Shown here: positions 7,449 through 16,361 of the stretch, piece by piece | Layout of the letters: every line of letters begins with the position of its first letter | Numbering within the stretch: the first letter of the stretch is position 1 | Source: CAMCYM01 sp964405405 | GTDB lineage: Bacteria; Bacteroidota; Bacteroidia; Flavobacteriales_D; Sanyastnellaceae | DNA: 64,000 nt | Direction: 5' to 3' | NCBI GenBank assembly: GCA_964405405.1 | Contig: CAYONT010000008.1 | Location: forward strand, 1-64,000 | Notes under the pieces: generated by a model | The model's input: only the letters and a program-made list of their open reading frames with translations | Databases searched by the model: none | What the model was told of the DNA's origin: nothing | Position numbers and translations under genes: made by a program

Positions 7449-9001
7449 AGGGAATGGATTTGGCCTAACACCTGACCGGCACGCTCCAACACGGCGGCGC
7501 GCTCGGATGCCGGCATGCGGTCCCACAGCCGGTAGACCATGCCGATGCGCGGATTCGTCTCCAACTGGGCCCGGTGCCGGTCGTGAAACTGCCAGTACAG
7601 GCTGTTGAAGGGGCAGGCCCGGTCGCCCGTCCGCTCGCCGGCGCGGTAGAAGCAGGTCGAACAGGGCGCGCCCATTTTCTTGAGGTAATTCGCACTGGAC
7701 ACGTAGGGTTTGGTCCCCACCAAGCCCCCGTCGGCAAACTGCGACATCCCGCGGGTGTTGGGCATCTCGACCCACTCGAGGGCATCGATGTAAACCCCGA
7801 GGTACCAGGCATCGACTTCGTCTGGGTGCACCCCGGCCAAGAGGGCAAAGTTGCCGGTCACCATCAGGCGCTGGATGTGGTGGGCGTAGGCGTTGTCCCG
7901 GGTGGCCCCCACGGCCTGGCGCATGCAGGCCATCCGGGTCTCACCGGTCCAGTACCAGCGCGGCAAGGGAGCGTCGTGCTGGAAGTAGTTGAGGGTGGCA
8001 TAGCGGGGCATGTGGTGCCAATAATGGCCCCGCACGTACTCTCGCCAGCCCAGGATCTGCCGGATGAAGCCCTCGGCACTGGACAGGGGAATGCGCTCCG
8101 GATCCCGGCGCCAAGCAGCCTCTACGGCCTCCACCACCTCGAGGGGGGACAGCAGTTTCACATTGAGCACGAAGCTCAGCCGGCTGTGGTACAGGGTGGG
8201 GCTGGCATCCGACAGGGCATCCTGAAACGCCCCGAACAGGGGCAACATCCGGTCGATGAAGTCCTCCAGCAGTTCCAAGCCCTCCGCCCGGGTCACGGGC
8301 CATTCCCACCGCTCGCAGCGGCCCCAGGTCGCCACCCCGGCGCGCTGCAATTGCGCTTGGACTGCCTCGAAATCGTGGGCAAAGATGCGCGCTTCCGGAG
8401 GACGGTGGCCCTTGGGCAGGGCCTTCCGGTTCGCCGCATCGTAGTTCCAATCGCCTCCCTCGGGACCTCCCGCGGCATCCAACAACACCCGGTGCTTCCG
8501 CCGCAGCATCCGGTAAAACCCCTCCATGATGAAGCCCTTCTTCCCCTGAAAATGCCGCGTGAAGTCTTCCCGGGTGGTCAGGAAATGGTGCGTATCGGTT
8601 GCTTCGACCCAGCATCCCCGGGCCCGCAAGGTTTCCGTCAACGAGCGCAGTTCCTCCTCCAACCGCCATGCATCCGGCAACATCCACTGCAGGCGCTGCG
8701 CCCCATGCTCCGCCAAGGCCTGCTCGACGGCCCGGGTGACCGAGTGCGGGTTGTCTGGCGCATCGATTTGCCAATATTGCACCCGGTGTCCACGGGAACG
8801 CAGTTCTTCTGCAAAGGCACGCATCGCCAGGAAGAAGGCAATCACCTTCTGGACATGGTGCAAGACATCCGTGGACTCCGACCGGTACTCCCCCATCAAA
8901 TACAAAACATCCTGCTCCGGCCCCGATGGGTTGGAAAACCAAGGATGCTGGATGTTGAGTTGGTCTCCCAACACCAGCCTGATCTCGCGAACCGGGCTCA
9001 T
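7445..9001 (-). CDS. FeS-type (6-4) photolyase / photolyase-related protein
   Basis: The 518-residue product belongs to the deoxyribodipyrimidine photolyase-related family (PhrB/CryB type), bacterial (6-4) photolyases with FAD, a lumazine-type antenna and a [4Fe-4S] cluster. It starts MSPVREIRLVLGDQLN, the family N-terminus. The motif GKKGFIMEGFYRMLRRKH lies in the middle. The cysteines for the cluster are visible in ARMACMRQ-like and CSTCFYRAGERTGDRACPF segments near the C-terminus. The start ATG (8999-9001) overlaps the stop of the DUF2256 gene, and the stop overlaps the cry-DASH start, both as ATGA. An AGGCCAAAT word lies in its final codons. Confidence 0.92.
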   Translation of the reverse strand: MSPVREIRLVLGDQLNIQHPWFSNPSGPEQDVLYLMGEYRSESTDVLHHVQKVIAFFLAMRAFAEELRSRGHRVQYWQIDAPDNPHSVTRAVEQALAEHGAQRLQWMLPDAWRLEEELRSLTETLRARGCWVEATDTHHFLTTREDFTRHFQGKKGFIMEGFYRMLRRKHRVLLDAAGGPEGGDWNYDAANRKALPKGHRPPEARIFAHDFEAVQAQLQRAGVATWGRCERWEWPVTRAEGLELLEDFIDRMLPLFGAFQDALSDASPTLYHSRLSFVLNVKLLSPLEVVEAVEAAWRRDPERIPLSSAEGFIRQILGWREYVRGHYWHHMPRYATLNYFQHDAPLPRWYWTGETRMACMRQAVGATRDNAYAHHIQRLMVTGNFALLAGVHPDEVDAWYLGVYIDALEWVEMPNTRGMSQFADGGLVGTKPYVSSANYLKKMGAPCSTCFYRAGERTGDRACPFNSLYWQFHDRHRAQLETNPRIGMVYRLWDRMPASERAAVLERAGQVLGQIHSL

Positions 9002-9159
9002 GCCGCCCCGGGGGTTGCCTGTGCCCTGCCTCGCTGTCCCCGGCATCGGTCGCTGCAGTATTTGACCTCCTCCCAGCAAGCAGTCCATTTCCGGCGCCAG
9101 TGGAACGGCCGTTCACAGACCGTGCAAATCTTGGTAGGCAAGTGGGGTTTGCGGTGCAT
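8998..9159 (-). CDS. DUF2256 zinc-ribbon-like protein
   Basis: A 53-residue protein beginning MHRKPHLPTKICTVCERPF and continuing through WRRKW...VKYCSDRCR. This is the DUF2256 signature, a small two-CxxC protein (CTVC and CSDRC) that probably binds zinc. In many bacteria DUF2256 genes are found next to or fused with photolyase-related genes, as here. Its stop (TGA) shares the ATGA overlap with the (6-4)-type photolyase start. The gene is short and easily missed; the coupled overlap and conserved cysteines support it. Its exact role is unknown. Confidence 0.9.
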   Translation of the reverse strand: MHRKPHLPTKICTVCERPFHWRRKWTACWEEVKYCSDRCRGQRGRAQATPGAA

Positions 9160-9189
9160 GGGAGCATAACAACCCCCACGGGACCGTGT

Positions 9190-9693
9190 TCAACCGGCCG
9201 AGGCGGGGGCGGGGGCGGACGATCCTGACGCGGGGGCGGAGTCGGGGGCTATCGATCCTGCATATGCGGTGAACCGGTCCAGAATGGACTGCCAACCATC
9301 GCGCTGCATCTCCAGCGGGTGGATATTCTCTGCCTCGAACCGAATGTCCACCCGCGTCCCAGTCCCAGCACCTTCCCTCGTCCCTTCCCCCAGCCGATTT
9401 TCCGCAGTCAGTTCGAACTCCACCCGCCTGCCGTCCTCCAAAATGAACGTGAACCCCTTCCCGGGGCGGACCTCCTCATAAACCGCTGCCAAATCAAATC
9501 CGACACTGCCATCCCGCGCCTCCATCCGGGCCACGTACCGCCCCCCAGGGTGCAGTTCGTTCGTCGCCCAAGGACATTGCCAATCCTCCGACGCAAAGTT
9601 CCAGTTCACGATGTGCTCGGGGGACGTGTAGCAAGTCCAAACCCATTCCCTCCCTGCCGAAACAAAAGACGCAATTTCCAGTGTGGTACCCAT
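9190..9693 (-). CDS. SRPBCC / AHSA1-like domain protein
   Basis: A 167-residue protein with the START/Bet v1-like AHSA1 fold, which binds hydrophobic ligands. The order of elements is typical: an N-terminal strand (TLEIASFVSAGREWVW), TSPEHIVNWNFASEDWQC, the turn HPGGRYVARMEARDGSVGFD and a C-terminal helix (DGWQSILDRFTAYA). A low-complexity Ser/Ala/Pro tail follows. The ATG at 9693 (MGTTLEIAS) is preferred over a GTG two codons earlier. It sits 30 bp upstream of DUF2256 and 44 bp downstream of the alpha/beta hydrolase on the same strand, so it may belong to the same long operon. The ligand is unknown. Confidence 0.82.
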   Translation of the reverse strand: MGTTLEIASFVSAGREWVWTCYTSPEHIVNWNFASEDWQCPWATNELHPGGRYVARMEARDGSVGFDLAAVYEEVRPGKGFTFILEDGRRVEFELTAENRLGEGTREGAGTGTRVDIRFEAENIHPLEMQRDGWQSILDRFTAYAGSIAPDSAPASGSSAPAPASAG

Positions 9694-9737
9694 GGGCACA
9701 AAGAAACCAAAAGCGCCTCACCCTTGGACAGCCAAGG

Positions 9738-10631
9738 TCACCCCTTCATCGCCCGCAGCTCCGCCCACGAAGTCGGCAATGGTCGGGCCTTCACCGAATC
9801 CGGCACCTCCTCATCCCGCAGGAACCGCAAGACCAAATCGTTGAACAACTCCGGCGCCTCGATGCTGCAAACATGCCCGCAATTCTCGATGACCGCCAAC
9901 CGCATGTTCCGCTGCAGGCGCGCAAACCGTTCCGCAGCCCGGAAGAAAATGTGGTCCTGGTCCCCCATGACCACCAGCCCCTTCTTCGCCACCGGCCGGT
10001 TCATGTAAGTGCCCACCAAATGGAAAAATGGCTTGTACAACTCCACCCATTTCAGGTACTCCCGCTGCGTCAGCCGGCGGCTCTGGCGCCGGAAGATGTA
10101 GCGGCTCATCCGGTGGTTGCGCCGGGGCAGGACGATGAAACTGAAGAGCCAGTACATCGCGCGGTACGGGAGGAAGTAGTTCAGGAATTTGGCACTATGC
10201 ACAAACCAGTGCATGGCACGGCTGCCATCGAAAATCGCCCCCGCCATGACCATGCGGTCGATGAGTTCGGGACGCTCCAAATCCAGCTTTTGGAGGATGA
10301 CACTGCCGATGGACAAGCTCACAAAGTGGGCCTTTTCGATGCCCAAGTGGTCGATCACGCGCAGGATGTCCTCCACCAGGATGTCGAAGTCGTACGCGGG
10401 ATATTCCGGCAGGATATCCTTCGAAAAGCCATGGTCCCGTAAATCGATGAGCAACAGCCGATAATGCGGCGCGAAGGCGTCAATCTGAAACTTCCACGTG
10501 CGGATGCTGCCGCCTGCACCGTGCACAAAAACCAGCCAGGGAGCCACCGGGTTCTCCGCGATGATCTCGTGGTGCAGCAACACGTTGCCGTGCGCCTCCG
10601 GGTGTACCTTCTGTCCTTGTTCGGTTTTCAT
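9738..10631 (-). CDS. Alpha/beta hydrolase
   Basis: A 297-residue alpha/beta-hydrolase-fold protein. The oxyanion motif FVHGAGGS is at residues 35-42, the nucleophile is Ser107 in VSLSIGS, a candidate acid is Asp in VMGDQDHIF (about 236), and the base is His in ENCGHVCSIE (about 261). No signal peptide is present, so it acts in the cytosol. The substrate cannot be told from sequence. It lies 19 bp downstream of the third photolyase gene, with an AGGCCAAAT word in the gap, and 44 bp upstream of the SRPBCC gene, so co-transcription with the repair genes is likely. Confidence 0.88.
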   Translation of the reverse strand: MKTEQGQKVHPEAHGNVLLHHEIIAENPVAPWLVFVHGAGGSIRTWKFQIDAFAPHYRLLLIDLRDHGFSKDILPEYPAYDFDILVEDILRVIDHLGIEKAHFVSLSIGSVILQKLDLERPELIDRMVMAGAIFDGSRAMHWFVHSAKFLNYFLPYRAMYWLFSFIVLPRRNHRMSRYIFRRQSRRLTQREYLKWVELYKPFFHLVGTYMNRPVAKKGLVVMGDQDHIFFRAAERFARLQRNMRLAVIENCGHVCSIEAPELFNDLVLRFLRDEEVPDSVKARPLPTSWAELRAMKG

Positions 10632-10650
10632 CTGTCAGGCCAAATTTCGT

Positions 10651-12126
10651 TCATTTCTTCCGCTTTCGAGCAGGCAAGACGTGCCGTTTCAGAATCCGCT
10701 GTCCCTCCGCCCGGACGGCCGGGGACTTTTTCTCCCCCCACAACCGGTCGCGTGCCTGCCGCGCCGCGGTTTCCAGGTCCACCCGCGGCAGGGGGTAGTG
10801 CACGCCCAGTTCGATGCCGTAGAGGGCGGCTTCGAGCGGCGTCATCGCCCACGGCGCGAAGAGGGCGGGCACGGGCACGGCGGCCAACTCGGGTACCCAC
10901 TTGCGGATGAAGTCGCCCGCAGGGTCATGGTCCTGGGCCTGCTTCACGGGGTTGTATATGCGAACGGTGTTGAGACCGGTGCACCCCGCTTGCATCTGCA
11001 TTTGGGGATAGTGGATGCCAGGCTCGAAGTCGAGCATGATGCGGGCGAGGTGGTCGGCACCGGCCTGCCAGGGCTGCCAAAGGTGGTGGGTGAGGTAGCT
11101 CACGAGCATGGCGCGCATGCGGAAGTTGATGTAGCCGGTGGCGGTGAGGCAGCGCATGCAGGCGTCCACGAGGGGGACGCCGGTGGTGCCGGTTTCCCAG
11201 GCTTCGACGCGGTCGGGCATCGGAACGCGGTCGAGCGCCCGCATTCCCCGGTTGACGTCGTGTACTTCCATTCGGCATTCCGACTCGAACTTCTGGATGA
11301 AGTGGTCTCGCCAGCGCAGGCGCTCGGTGAAGGCCCGCAAGGCGCGGCGGGGTCCTCCGGGCGCCCGCGCTGCGTCCTGGCTGGCTTGGTAGGCAGTCCG
11401 GATGCTGATGTTGCCCCAGGCGAGGTAGGGCGAAATCCGGCTGCACCCGGTTCGGCTGGCTTCGGGCTTGCTGATGCTGGCGGCGTACCGGTGAACCCGG
11501 GTCCGGAGGAAGGTCCGCAGGTAGGCGTGGGCGGCCCGCTCGCCGCCGGGCTGGCGGGGGGCACCGGGTTGCGCCCCAGCGCCGGGGTTCCGGAGCGTGG
11601 GTCGGTCGCAGGGGCCGGGGTCAGGACTGCCGGCGGCGGCGGCGGGGCGCAACCGGGTCCAATCGGGCACCACCTCGGGCGCCTCCACGTGGGCGCGCCA
11701 GTGTTCCATCCAATCGGTCCGATCCCGCGCCCCACGGCGAACCCCGGAGCCCACGTGCTCCGTCCATTCTACCCCGTTTCCCCGGAACCACTGGGCCATC
11801 CGCCGGTCCCGATCGAACGTCCACCGGACCCCCGTTTCTTGGGTGCTGTGTACCTCGACCATTCCCCATGTGCGCAGTCCCGCAAAAACGGCCTCTGCTT
11901 CCCCCACGAATTCCCACAACGCCGCTCCCTGTCGGGCCAAACCCTCCCGCAAATCATCCAGGGACTGCGCCACAAATTCCGTGTGCAGGTCACTCCAAGT
12001 CGGATGTTCCAGCAATCCCGGTTCCCAGATGTACACGAAGGCGTGCGGTCCGCCCCGCTCCAAGGCAGCTGCCACCGCCGGTTGATCCCGGAGCCGCAAA
12101 TCCCGTTTGAGCCAGACCACCACCAT
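10651..12126 (-). CDS. Photolyase/cryptochrome family protein
   Basis: A 491-residue FAD-binding photolyase-family protein, third of this superfamily in the cluster and distinct from the DASH gene. The N-terminus MVVVWLKRDLRLRDQPAV is the antenna-domain Rossmann start. The FAD domain shows SRISPYLAWGNISIRTAYQ, LRWRDHFIQKFE, GVPLVDACMRCLTATGYINFRMRAMLVSY and the C-terminal RIYNPVKQAQDHDPAGDFIRKW. These are conserved for FAD binding and the active site of photolyases. A low-complexity Gly/Pro/Ala insertion (about residues 165-205) separates the two domains. The start at 12126 fits the family; the open frame upstream is non-homologous. It follows the flavin-reductase gene by 11 bp. Confidence 0.9.
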   Translation of the reverse strand: MVVVWLKRDLRLRDQPAVAAALERGGPHAFVYIWEPGLLEHPTWSDLHTEFVAQSLDDLREGLARQGAALWEFVGEAEAVFAGLRTWGMVEVHSTQETGVRWTFDRDRRMAQWFRGNGVEWTEHVGSGVRRGARDRTDWMEHWRAHVEAPEVVPDWTRLRPAAAAGSPDPGPCDRPTLRNPGAGAQPGAPRQPGGERAAHAYLRTFLRTRVHRYAASISKPEASRTGCSRISPYLAWGNISIRTAYQASQDAARAPGGPRRALRAFTERLRWRDHFIQKFESECRMEVHDVNRGMRALDRVPMPDRVEAWETGTTGVPLVDACMRCLTATGYINFRMRAMLVSYLTHHLWQPWQAGADHLARIMLDFEPGIHYPQMQMQAGCTGLNTVRIYNPVKQAQDHDPAGDFIRKWVPELAAVPVPALFAPWAMTPLEAALYGIELGVHYPLPRVDLETAARQARDRLWGEKKSPAVRAEGQRILKRHVLPARKRKK

Positions 12127-12137
12127 GTCGGGTCCCG

Positions 12138-12836
12138 TTAGTCCCGGGGAAAACCCCGCAGAAAATCCGAAACCACCTCCACGGGTTGGTGGGGCCGGGC
12201 ATACGAACAACGCGCCAGTCGCTCCACCCGGTGGTAGCCGTCCAACCCGCTCACCGCGGCGGTCCCGGCCCCCACCAAGTCCATTGCGCCGTCCGCTGCG
12301 ATTTGGGCTTCGGGCACCACGAGCCACTCGACCCGCCCCACCACGAACCGGCATCCATTCGCCGGCACCTCCCAACTGTCCTCCCACCGCAACCCCATGC
12401 GAATGGCTGCCTCCGCGACCGCCGGGGCCCGGAAGTCCGGCATCCCGGGGGGCCACCATGGCGTCAGTCCCACAGCTTCGAATTCGCTCACCCCGTCGGG
12501 CCACCGTGCGCTCGTGGCATGCGCCCGTTCGTACCAACCGACCCCGACATGGCTCAAGGTAAACTGCTCCGTCTCCCGGAGGTTGTGCCAGGAATGGCTG
12601 CCCCGATCGCGCGCCACCGGCGGCCGAAACACCAGCCCCACCAACGGAGGATCAGACCCCAAATGCACCACCGAACTGAAGATGGCGAGGTTGGGCACGC
12701 CGGCGGCGCTCGCCGTCCCGACCACGTTTGCAGGCTTGAACCCCGTGACCGAGTTCATGAGCATGGCCCGGAAAGGCCCCGCCATCGATGCCAGGTCCCC
12801 CGCCGTCCAGAACCGTTCACCCGCCCCCCCCTCCAT
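12138..12836 (-). CDS. Flavin-reductase-like (FMN-binding split barrel) protein
   Basis: A 232-residue protein of the flavin reductase-like, FMN-binding split-barrel family. Conserved parts are MLMNSVTGFKPANVVGTASAAG near the N-terminus, LVGLVFRPP, and the DSWEVPANGCRFVVGRVEWLVVP strand pair. Such proteins reduce or bind FMN and often sit beside photolyases in Bacteroidota, where they may supply reduced flavin; that role is inferred. The ATG at 12836 forms a one-base TGATG overlap with the SDR stop. It is followed 11 bp later by the photolyase gene, which supports a shared transcript. Confidence 0.85.
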   Translation of the reverse strand: MEGGAGERFWTAGDLASMAGPFRAMLMNSVTGFKPANVVGTASAAGVPNLAIFSSVVHLGSDPPLVGLVFRPPVARDRGSHSWHNLRETEQFTLSHVGVGWYERAHATSARWPDGVSEFEAVGLTPWWPPGMPDFRAPAVAEAAIRMGLRWEDSWEVPANGCRFVVGRVEWLVVPEAQIAADGAMDLVGAGTAAVSGLDGYHRVERLARCSYARPHQPVEVVSDFLRGFPRD

Positions 12837-13534
12837 CACCGCAGCGCGCCGATACCGGCATCCAGTGACAACACCTGGCCCGTCATCCCGGCCGACAAGT
12901 CCTCCAGGAGCCAGGCCGCCAGAGAAGCCACCTCCTCAGGCCGGTGCACCCGGCGCAGGGGATTCCGCTCTTCGATGGCGGCGCGTTTGGCCTCCGAATT
13001 CAACAACGGGGCCGCCAGCGACGTGTCCGTGAGGGAAGGCGCCACCGCGTTCACCCGAATGTCTGGAGCCCATTCCGCGGCCAGCGCACGCGTCAGACCC
13101 TCCACCGCTCCCTTCGCCGCCGCGATGCTTGCGTGAAACGCCATCCCCGTTCCCACCGCCACCGTGCTGAACAGCACCACCGATGCCCCGCCTTCCGCCT
13201 TCTTGAGCAGCCCGTGGTTCGCTTGCAGCGTCGCCACCGCGCCGTAGAAATTGACCTCCCAGTCCTGCACCCATTGCTCCCGCTTGAGCCCCTTGAATGG
13301 CTTCAGCGCGATCGTTCCCGGGCAGTAGGCCAAACCATCCAACCTCTCCGCAAACGCCGTCAAGTCGCAGGCTCCCGCCACGGCATCGAACTGCAAACCG
13401 AGGTACCTCGGCTCCCCTTCGATCACGGTTCCCGTGCGCGAAACCCCGATGACCCGGTGGCCTGCCGCAAGCAACCGGTTGCGCAGGGCCTCCCCGATTC
13501 CGCGGGAATCCCCGATGACAGCGTACGTTTTCAT
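12836..13534 (-). CDS. SDR-family oxidoreductase-like protein
   Basis: A 232-residue short-chain dehydrogenase/reductase-fold protein. The nucleotide loop is GDSRGIG at residues 8-14 and the Asn motif is NFYGAV. The serine motif is FSTVAV. The expected catalytic YxxxK is IAAAK here, so the Lys is kept and the Tyr is Ile; activity may be altered or lost. The C-terminus (GMTGQVLSLDAGIGALR) is typical of the fold. The start overlaps the DUF6435-like stop as ATGA. SDRs of this kind are recurrent neighbours of photolyases in Bacteroidota. The substrate is unknown. Confidence 0.85.
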   Translation of the reverse strand: MKTYAVIGDSRGIGEALRNRLLAAGHRVIGVSRTGTVIEGEPRYLGLQFDAVAGACDLTAFAERLDGLAYCPGTIALKPFKGLKREQWVQDWEVNFYGAVATLQANHGLLKKAEGGASVVLFSTVAVGTGMAFHASIAAAKGAVEGLTRALAAEWAPDIRVNAVAPSLTDTSLAAPLLNSEAKRAAIEERNPLRRVHRPEEVASLAAWLLEDLSAGMTGQVLSLDAGIGALR

Positions 13535-13722
13535 GACCCCGCGGCCTCCCGCTCCCGTTGCAACGCCACCAACTTCGCCTCCACCTCAGCCGCCTTCACC
13601 ATGCACGCATCGGATTGCTTGCGGTCCACGGTGCTCAACCGATGCGCCTCAGCCAGCCACCGGCTGTGCTCGCGCTGGAGATCCTGCAACGGATCCTTTC
13701 GAAACAAATTCAACCAGTTCAT
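13531..13722 (-). CDS. Small DUF6435-like protein
   Basis: A 63-residue, highly charged, helical protein beginning MNWLNLFRKDPLQDLQREH. It matches the pattern of the small DUF6435-type proteins (a short hydrophobic N-terminus, a KDPL motif, then a coiled-coil-prone helix). No function is known. Its stop overlaps the SDR start by ATGA, making it the first gene of the coupled SDR/flavin-reductase/photolyase block. The valS stop lies 30 bp upstream, so read-through from valS is possible. Confidence 0.75.
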   Translation of the reverse strand: MNWLNLFRKDPLQDLQREHSRWLAEAHRLSTVDRKQSDACMVKAAEVEAKLVALQREREAAGS

Positions 13723-13752
13723 GCGGTAAGAACACGCCCTGGCCGCAAAAGT

Positions 13753-16231
13753 TCAGGACGGGAGTTCGTTGAGTTTGGCCTTCAACACTTCCAACTTCGC
13801 CAGCGCGTCCTGCTCCTTCTTCTGTTCCAGTGCCACCACCTGCGGCGGTGCATTCGCGACGAACTGGGCATTGCCCAACTTGCCCCGAACCGCGCGCACG
13901 AAGCCCTCGTGGTACGCCATCTCCTTCTCGATTTTCGCGCGCTCGGCCGCCACATCAATCTCCGCATGGAACGGGATGTGGAAGCTGGACATGCCGGACA
14001 CGAATCCGAAGCCGTTGGAGGTCTTCTCGCCCACCACCCGGATGTCGGACAGGTAGGCCAAATGCCGAATCACAGGCCCAAGTGCCTCGGGATAGTCGGC
14101 GCCCGCCATGACTTCCAGCTCCAGCATCTCCTTGGGCGGGAGTTGCTGCTCTTTCCGAACGGTTCGTACTTCCGCCACGATTTGGAGCGCGGCGTCAAAC
14201 TGCTGCAACAACGGGCCATCCACAGTTCCGGCCGCTGGCCACGCCGCGATGCACAGGGCCTCCCCTGCCCCACCGCGCGGCTCCAACCAGTGCCAAATCT
14301 CCTCCGAAATGAAGGGCATGAAGGGGTGCAGCAGTTTCAAGATGCCCCCAAAAAGCTCCACGGTGGCGGCATGGGTCGCCGCATCGATGGGCGCGCCGTA
14401 CGCCGGCTTCGCGAGTTCGAGGTACACACTGCAGAAATCGTCCCACACGAGTTTGTAGGTCGCCATCAGGGCCTCGCTCAACCGAAACTCGGCAAACAGC
14501 ACTTCGGACTCTTCCACGGCAGCATGGAACCGGCTCTTCATCCAAGCCACGGCCCACCGCGCCGCCTCCGGTTGGGGCACGGTGGCATCCACCTGCCATC
14601 CTGCGGTCAACCGGTACGCATTCCAAATCTTGTTCGAAAAGTTGCGTCCCTGCTCACACAATTTCTCATCGAAAGGCAGGTCGTTCCCCGCGGGCGAGGT
14701 CAGCAACATCCCCACCCGAACCCCATCGGCTCCGTACTGCGCCATGAGTTCCAAGGGATCCGGGCTGTTCCCCAGGCTCTTCGACATCTTCCGGCCCTGC
14801 TTGTCCCGAACGATGCCGGTGTAGTAAACGTTTCGGAAGGGCGGCGCACCCCGGTACTCATAGCCCGCCACAATCATCCGCGCCACCCAGAAGAACATGA
14901 TTTCCGGTGCCGTCACCAGATCCGCGGTGGGGTAGTAATACCCGATTTCCTCCTCCGAATAGAACCCATCGAAAACACTGATGGGCCACAGCCAGGAACT
15001 GAACCATGTATCCAGTACGTCCTCGTCCTGACGCAGCTCCGCTTCCGTCAATTCTGCCCGCCCCGACTTCTCCCGTGCCAAGGCGAGCGCCGCCTCCGCC
15101 GTCTTCGCCACCACAAAATCCTCCATCCCCTCACCGTAATACCAGGCCGGAATCCGCTGACCCCACCACAACTGACGGCTGATGCACCAGTCCTTGATCT
15201 GCTCCATCCAGTTTCGGTAGCTGTTCTTGAACTTGGGCGGATAGAAGCGAATCGTATCGTCCATCACATGTTCCAGCGCCGGGCGGGCCAAATCCGACAT
15301 CGCAACGAACCACTGCAGCGACAGCCTGGGTTCAATCACGGCGTCGGTCCGCTCCGAACGGCCCACCTTGTGGGTGTGCTCCTCGACCCGGACCAGCGCT
15401 CCTTGGGCCTCCAAATCCAATGCAATCTGCTTCCGAACCGCGAACCGGTCCATCCCTGCATAGGCCCCTCCGTGCTCGTTCAGGGTGCCGTCGGGATGGA
15501 AGATGTTCAGCACTTCCAATCCGTGCCGTGCGCCCAGTTCATGGTCGTTGGGATCGTGTGCCGGGGTGATCTTCAAGCACCCAGTGCCGAATTCCATGTC
15601 CACGTATGTGTCACAGATGATGGGAATCTGCCGTCCACACAAGGGCACCGTGGCCATCCGGCCGTGCAGGTGGGTGTAACGTGCGTCTTCGGGATGGACA
15701 CAAATGGCCGTGTCTCCCAGGATGGTCTCTGGACGTGTGGTGGCGATGACAACACCCTCCGGAACCCCTTCCACCTCGTACCGCAAATGGAAGAGCTTCC
15801 CCCGTTCTTCCTTGTGAATCACCTCTTCATCACTCAGTGCGGTCAAGGCTACGGGGTCCCAATGCACCATGCGCACCCCACGGTAGATGTAGCCCTTCTT
15901 GTGGAGGTCGATGAAGGTGTCGATGACGCTCTCGTAGTACTTCTCGTCCATCGTAAACCGNNNNNNNNNNNNNNNNNNNNNNNNNNNNNNNNNNNNNNNN
16001 NNNNNNNNNNNNNNNNNNNNNNNNNNNNNNNNNNNNNNNNNNNNNNNNNNNNNNNNNNNNGTTGTTGAGCATGTGCCCCATGTGGAGCACTCCGGTTACA
16101 TTGGGCGGGGGAATGACGACGGTGTAAGGCTCTCTCCCATCGGGAACCGAATGAAAGTACCCGTTCTTGAGCCAGTAGTCATACCACTTCTGTTCAATGG
16201 CTTGGGGTTGGTAGGTAGTTGGGATCTCCAT
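13753..16231 (-). CDS. valS: Valyl-tRNA synthetase (interrupted by a scaffold gap)
   Basis: ValRS charges tRNA-Val and edits mischarged threonine. The N-terminal piece (MEIPTTYQPQAIEQKWYDYW) carries the HIGH-type motif GVLHMGH just before an N gap at 15961-16060. The remainder begins at RFTMDEKYYESV and carries the KMSKS motif GRKMSKSLGNSPDP, the anticodon-binding domain and the C-terminal coiled coil (ERAKIEKEMAYHEGF). The visible parts total 792 residues; full-length Bacteroidota enzymes have about 875, so the gap really holds about 250-270 bp, not 100. Excluding the N run, the coding length is a multiple of three. Confidence 0.96.
15961..16060. other. Scaffold gap (100 N) inside valS
   Basis: Exactly 100 N with no shared flanking sequence. 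The missing ValRS segment between GVLHMGHMLNN and RFTMDEKYYES is about 85 residues in relatives, so the true gap is about 250-270 bp. Confidence 0.95.
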
Positions 16232-16304
16232 GGGATGTCAAGATTGGGGGAACACAGCCGGGGGTCCTTGCGGATTCCGGCGGCAAAAATCGCACGGACA
16301 GAGC

Positions 16305-16341
16305 AAAAAAAAACATCGCCCCCACACGGGAGCGATGTTTC
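16305..16341 (-). terminator. Intrinsic terminator of the DUF1573 gene
   Basis: Read on the minus strand, AACATCGC and GCGATGTT form an 8-bp stem around a loop of about 12 bases and are followed by a run of T (nine A on the plus strand, 16305-16313). It lies about 20 bp beyond the DUF1573 stop codon and upstream of valS, separating the two transcripts. Confidence 0.85.
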
Positions 16342-16361
16342 CAGCGGTTGTCTCCGCTCAA

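Noticed and set aside
13558..16068. 836-codon plus-strand frame opposite valS
   Set aside because: Shadow of valS; low-complexity His/Arg/Gln-rich translation without domains, and it crosses the N gap.
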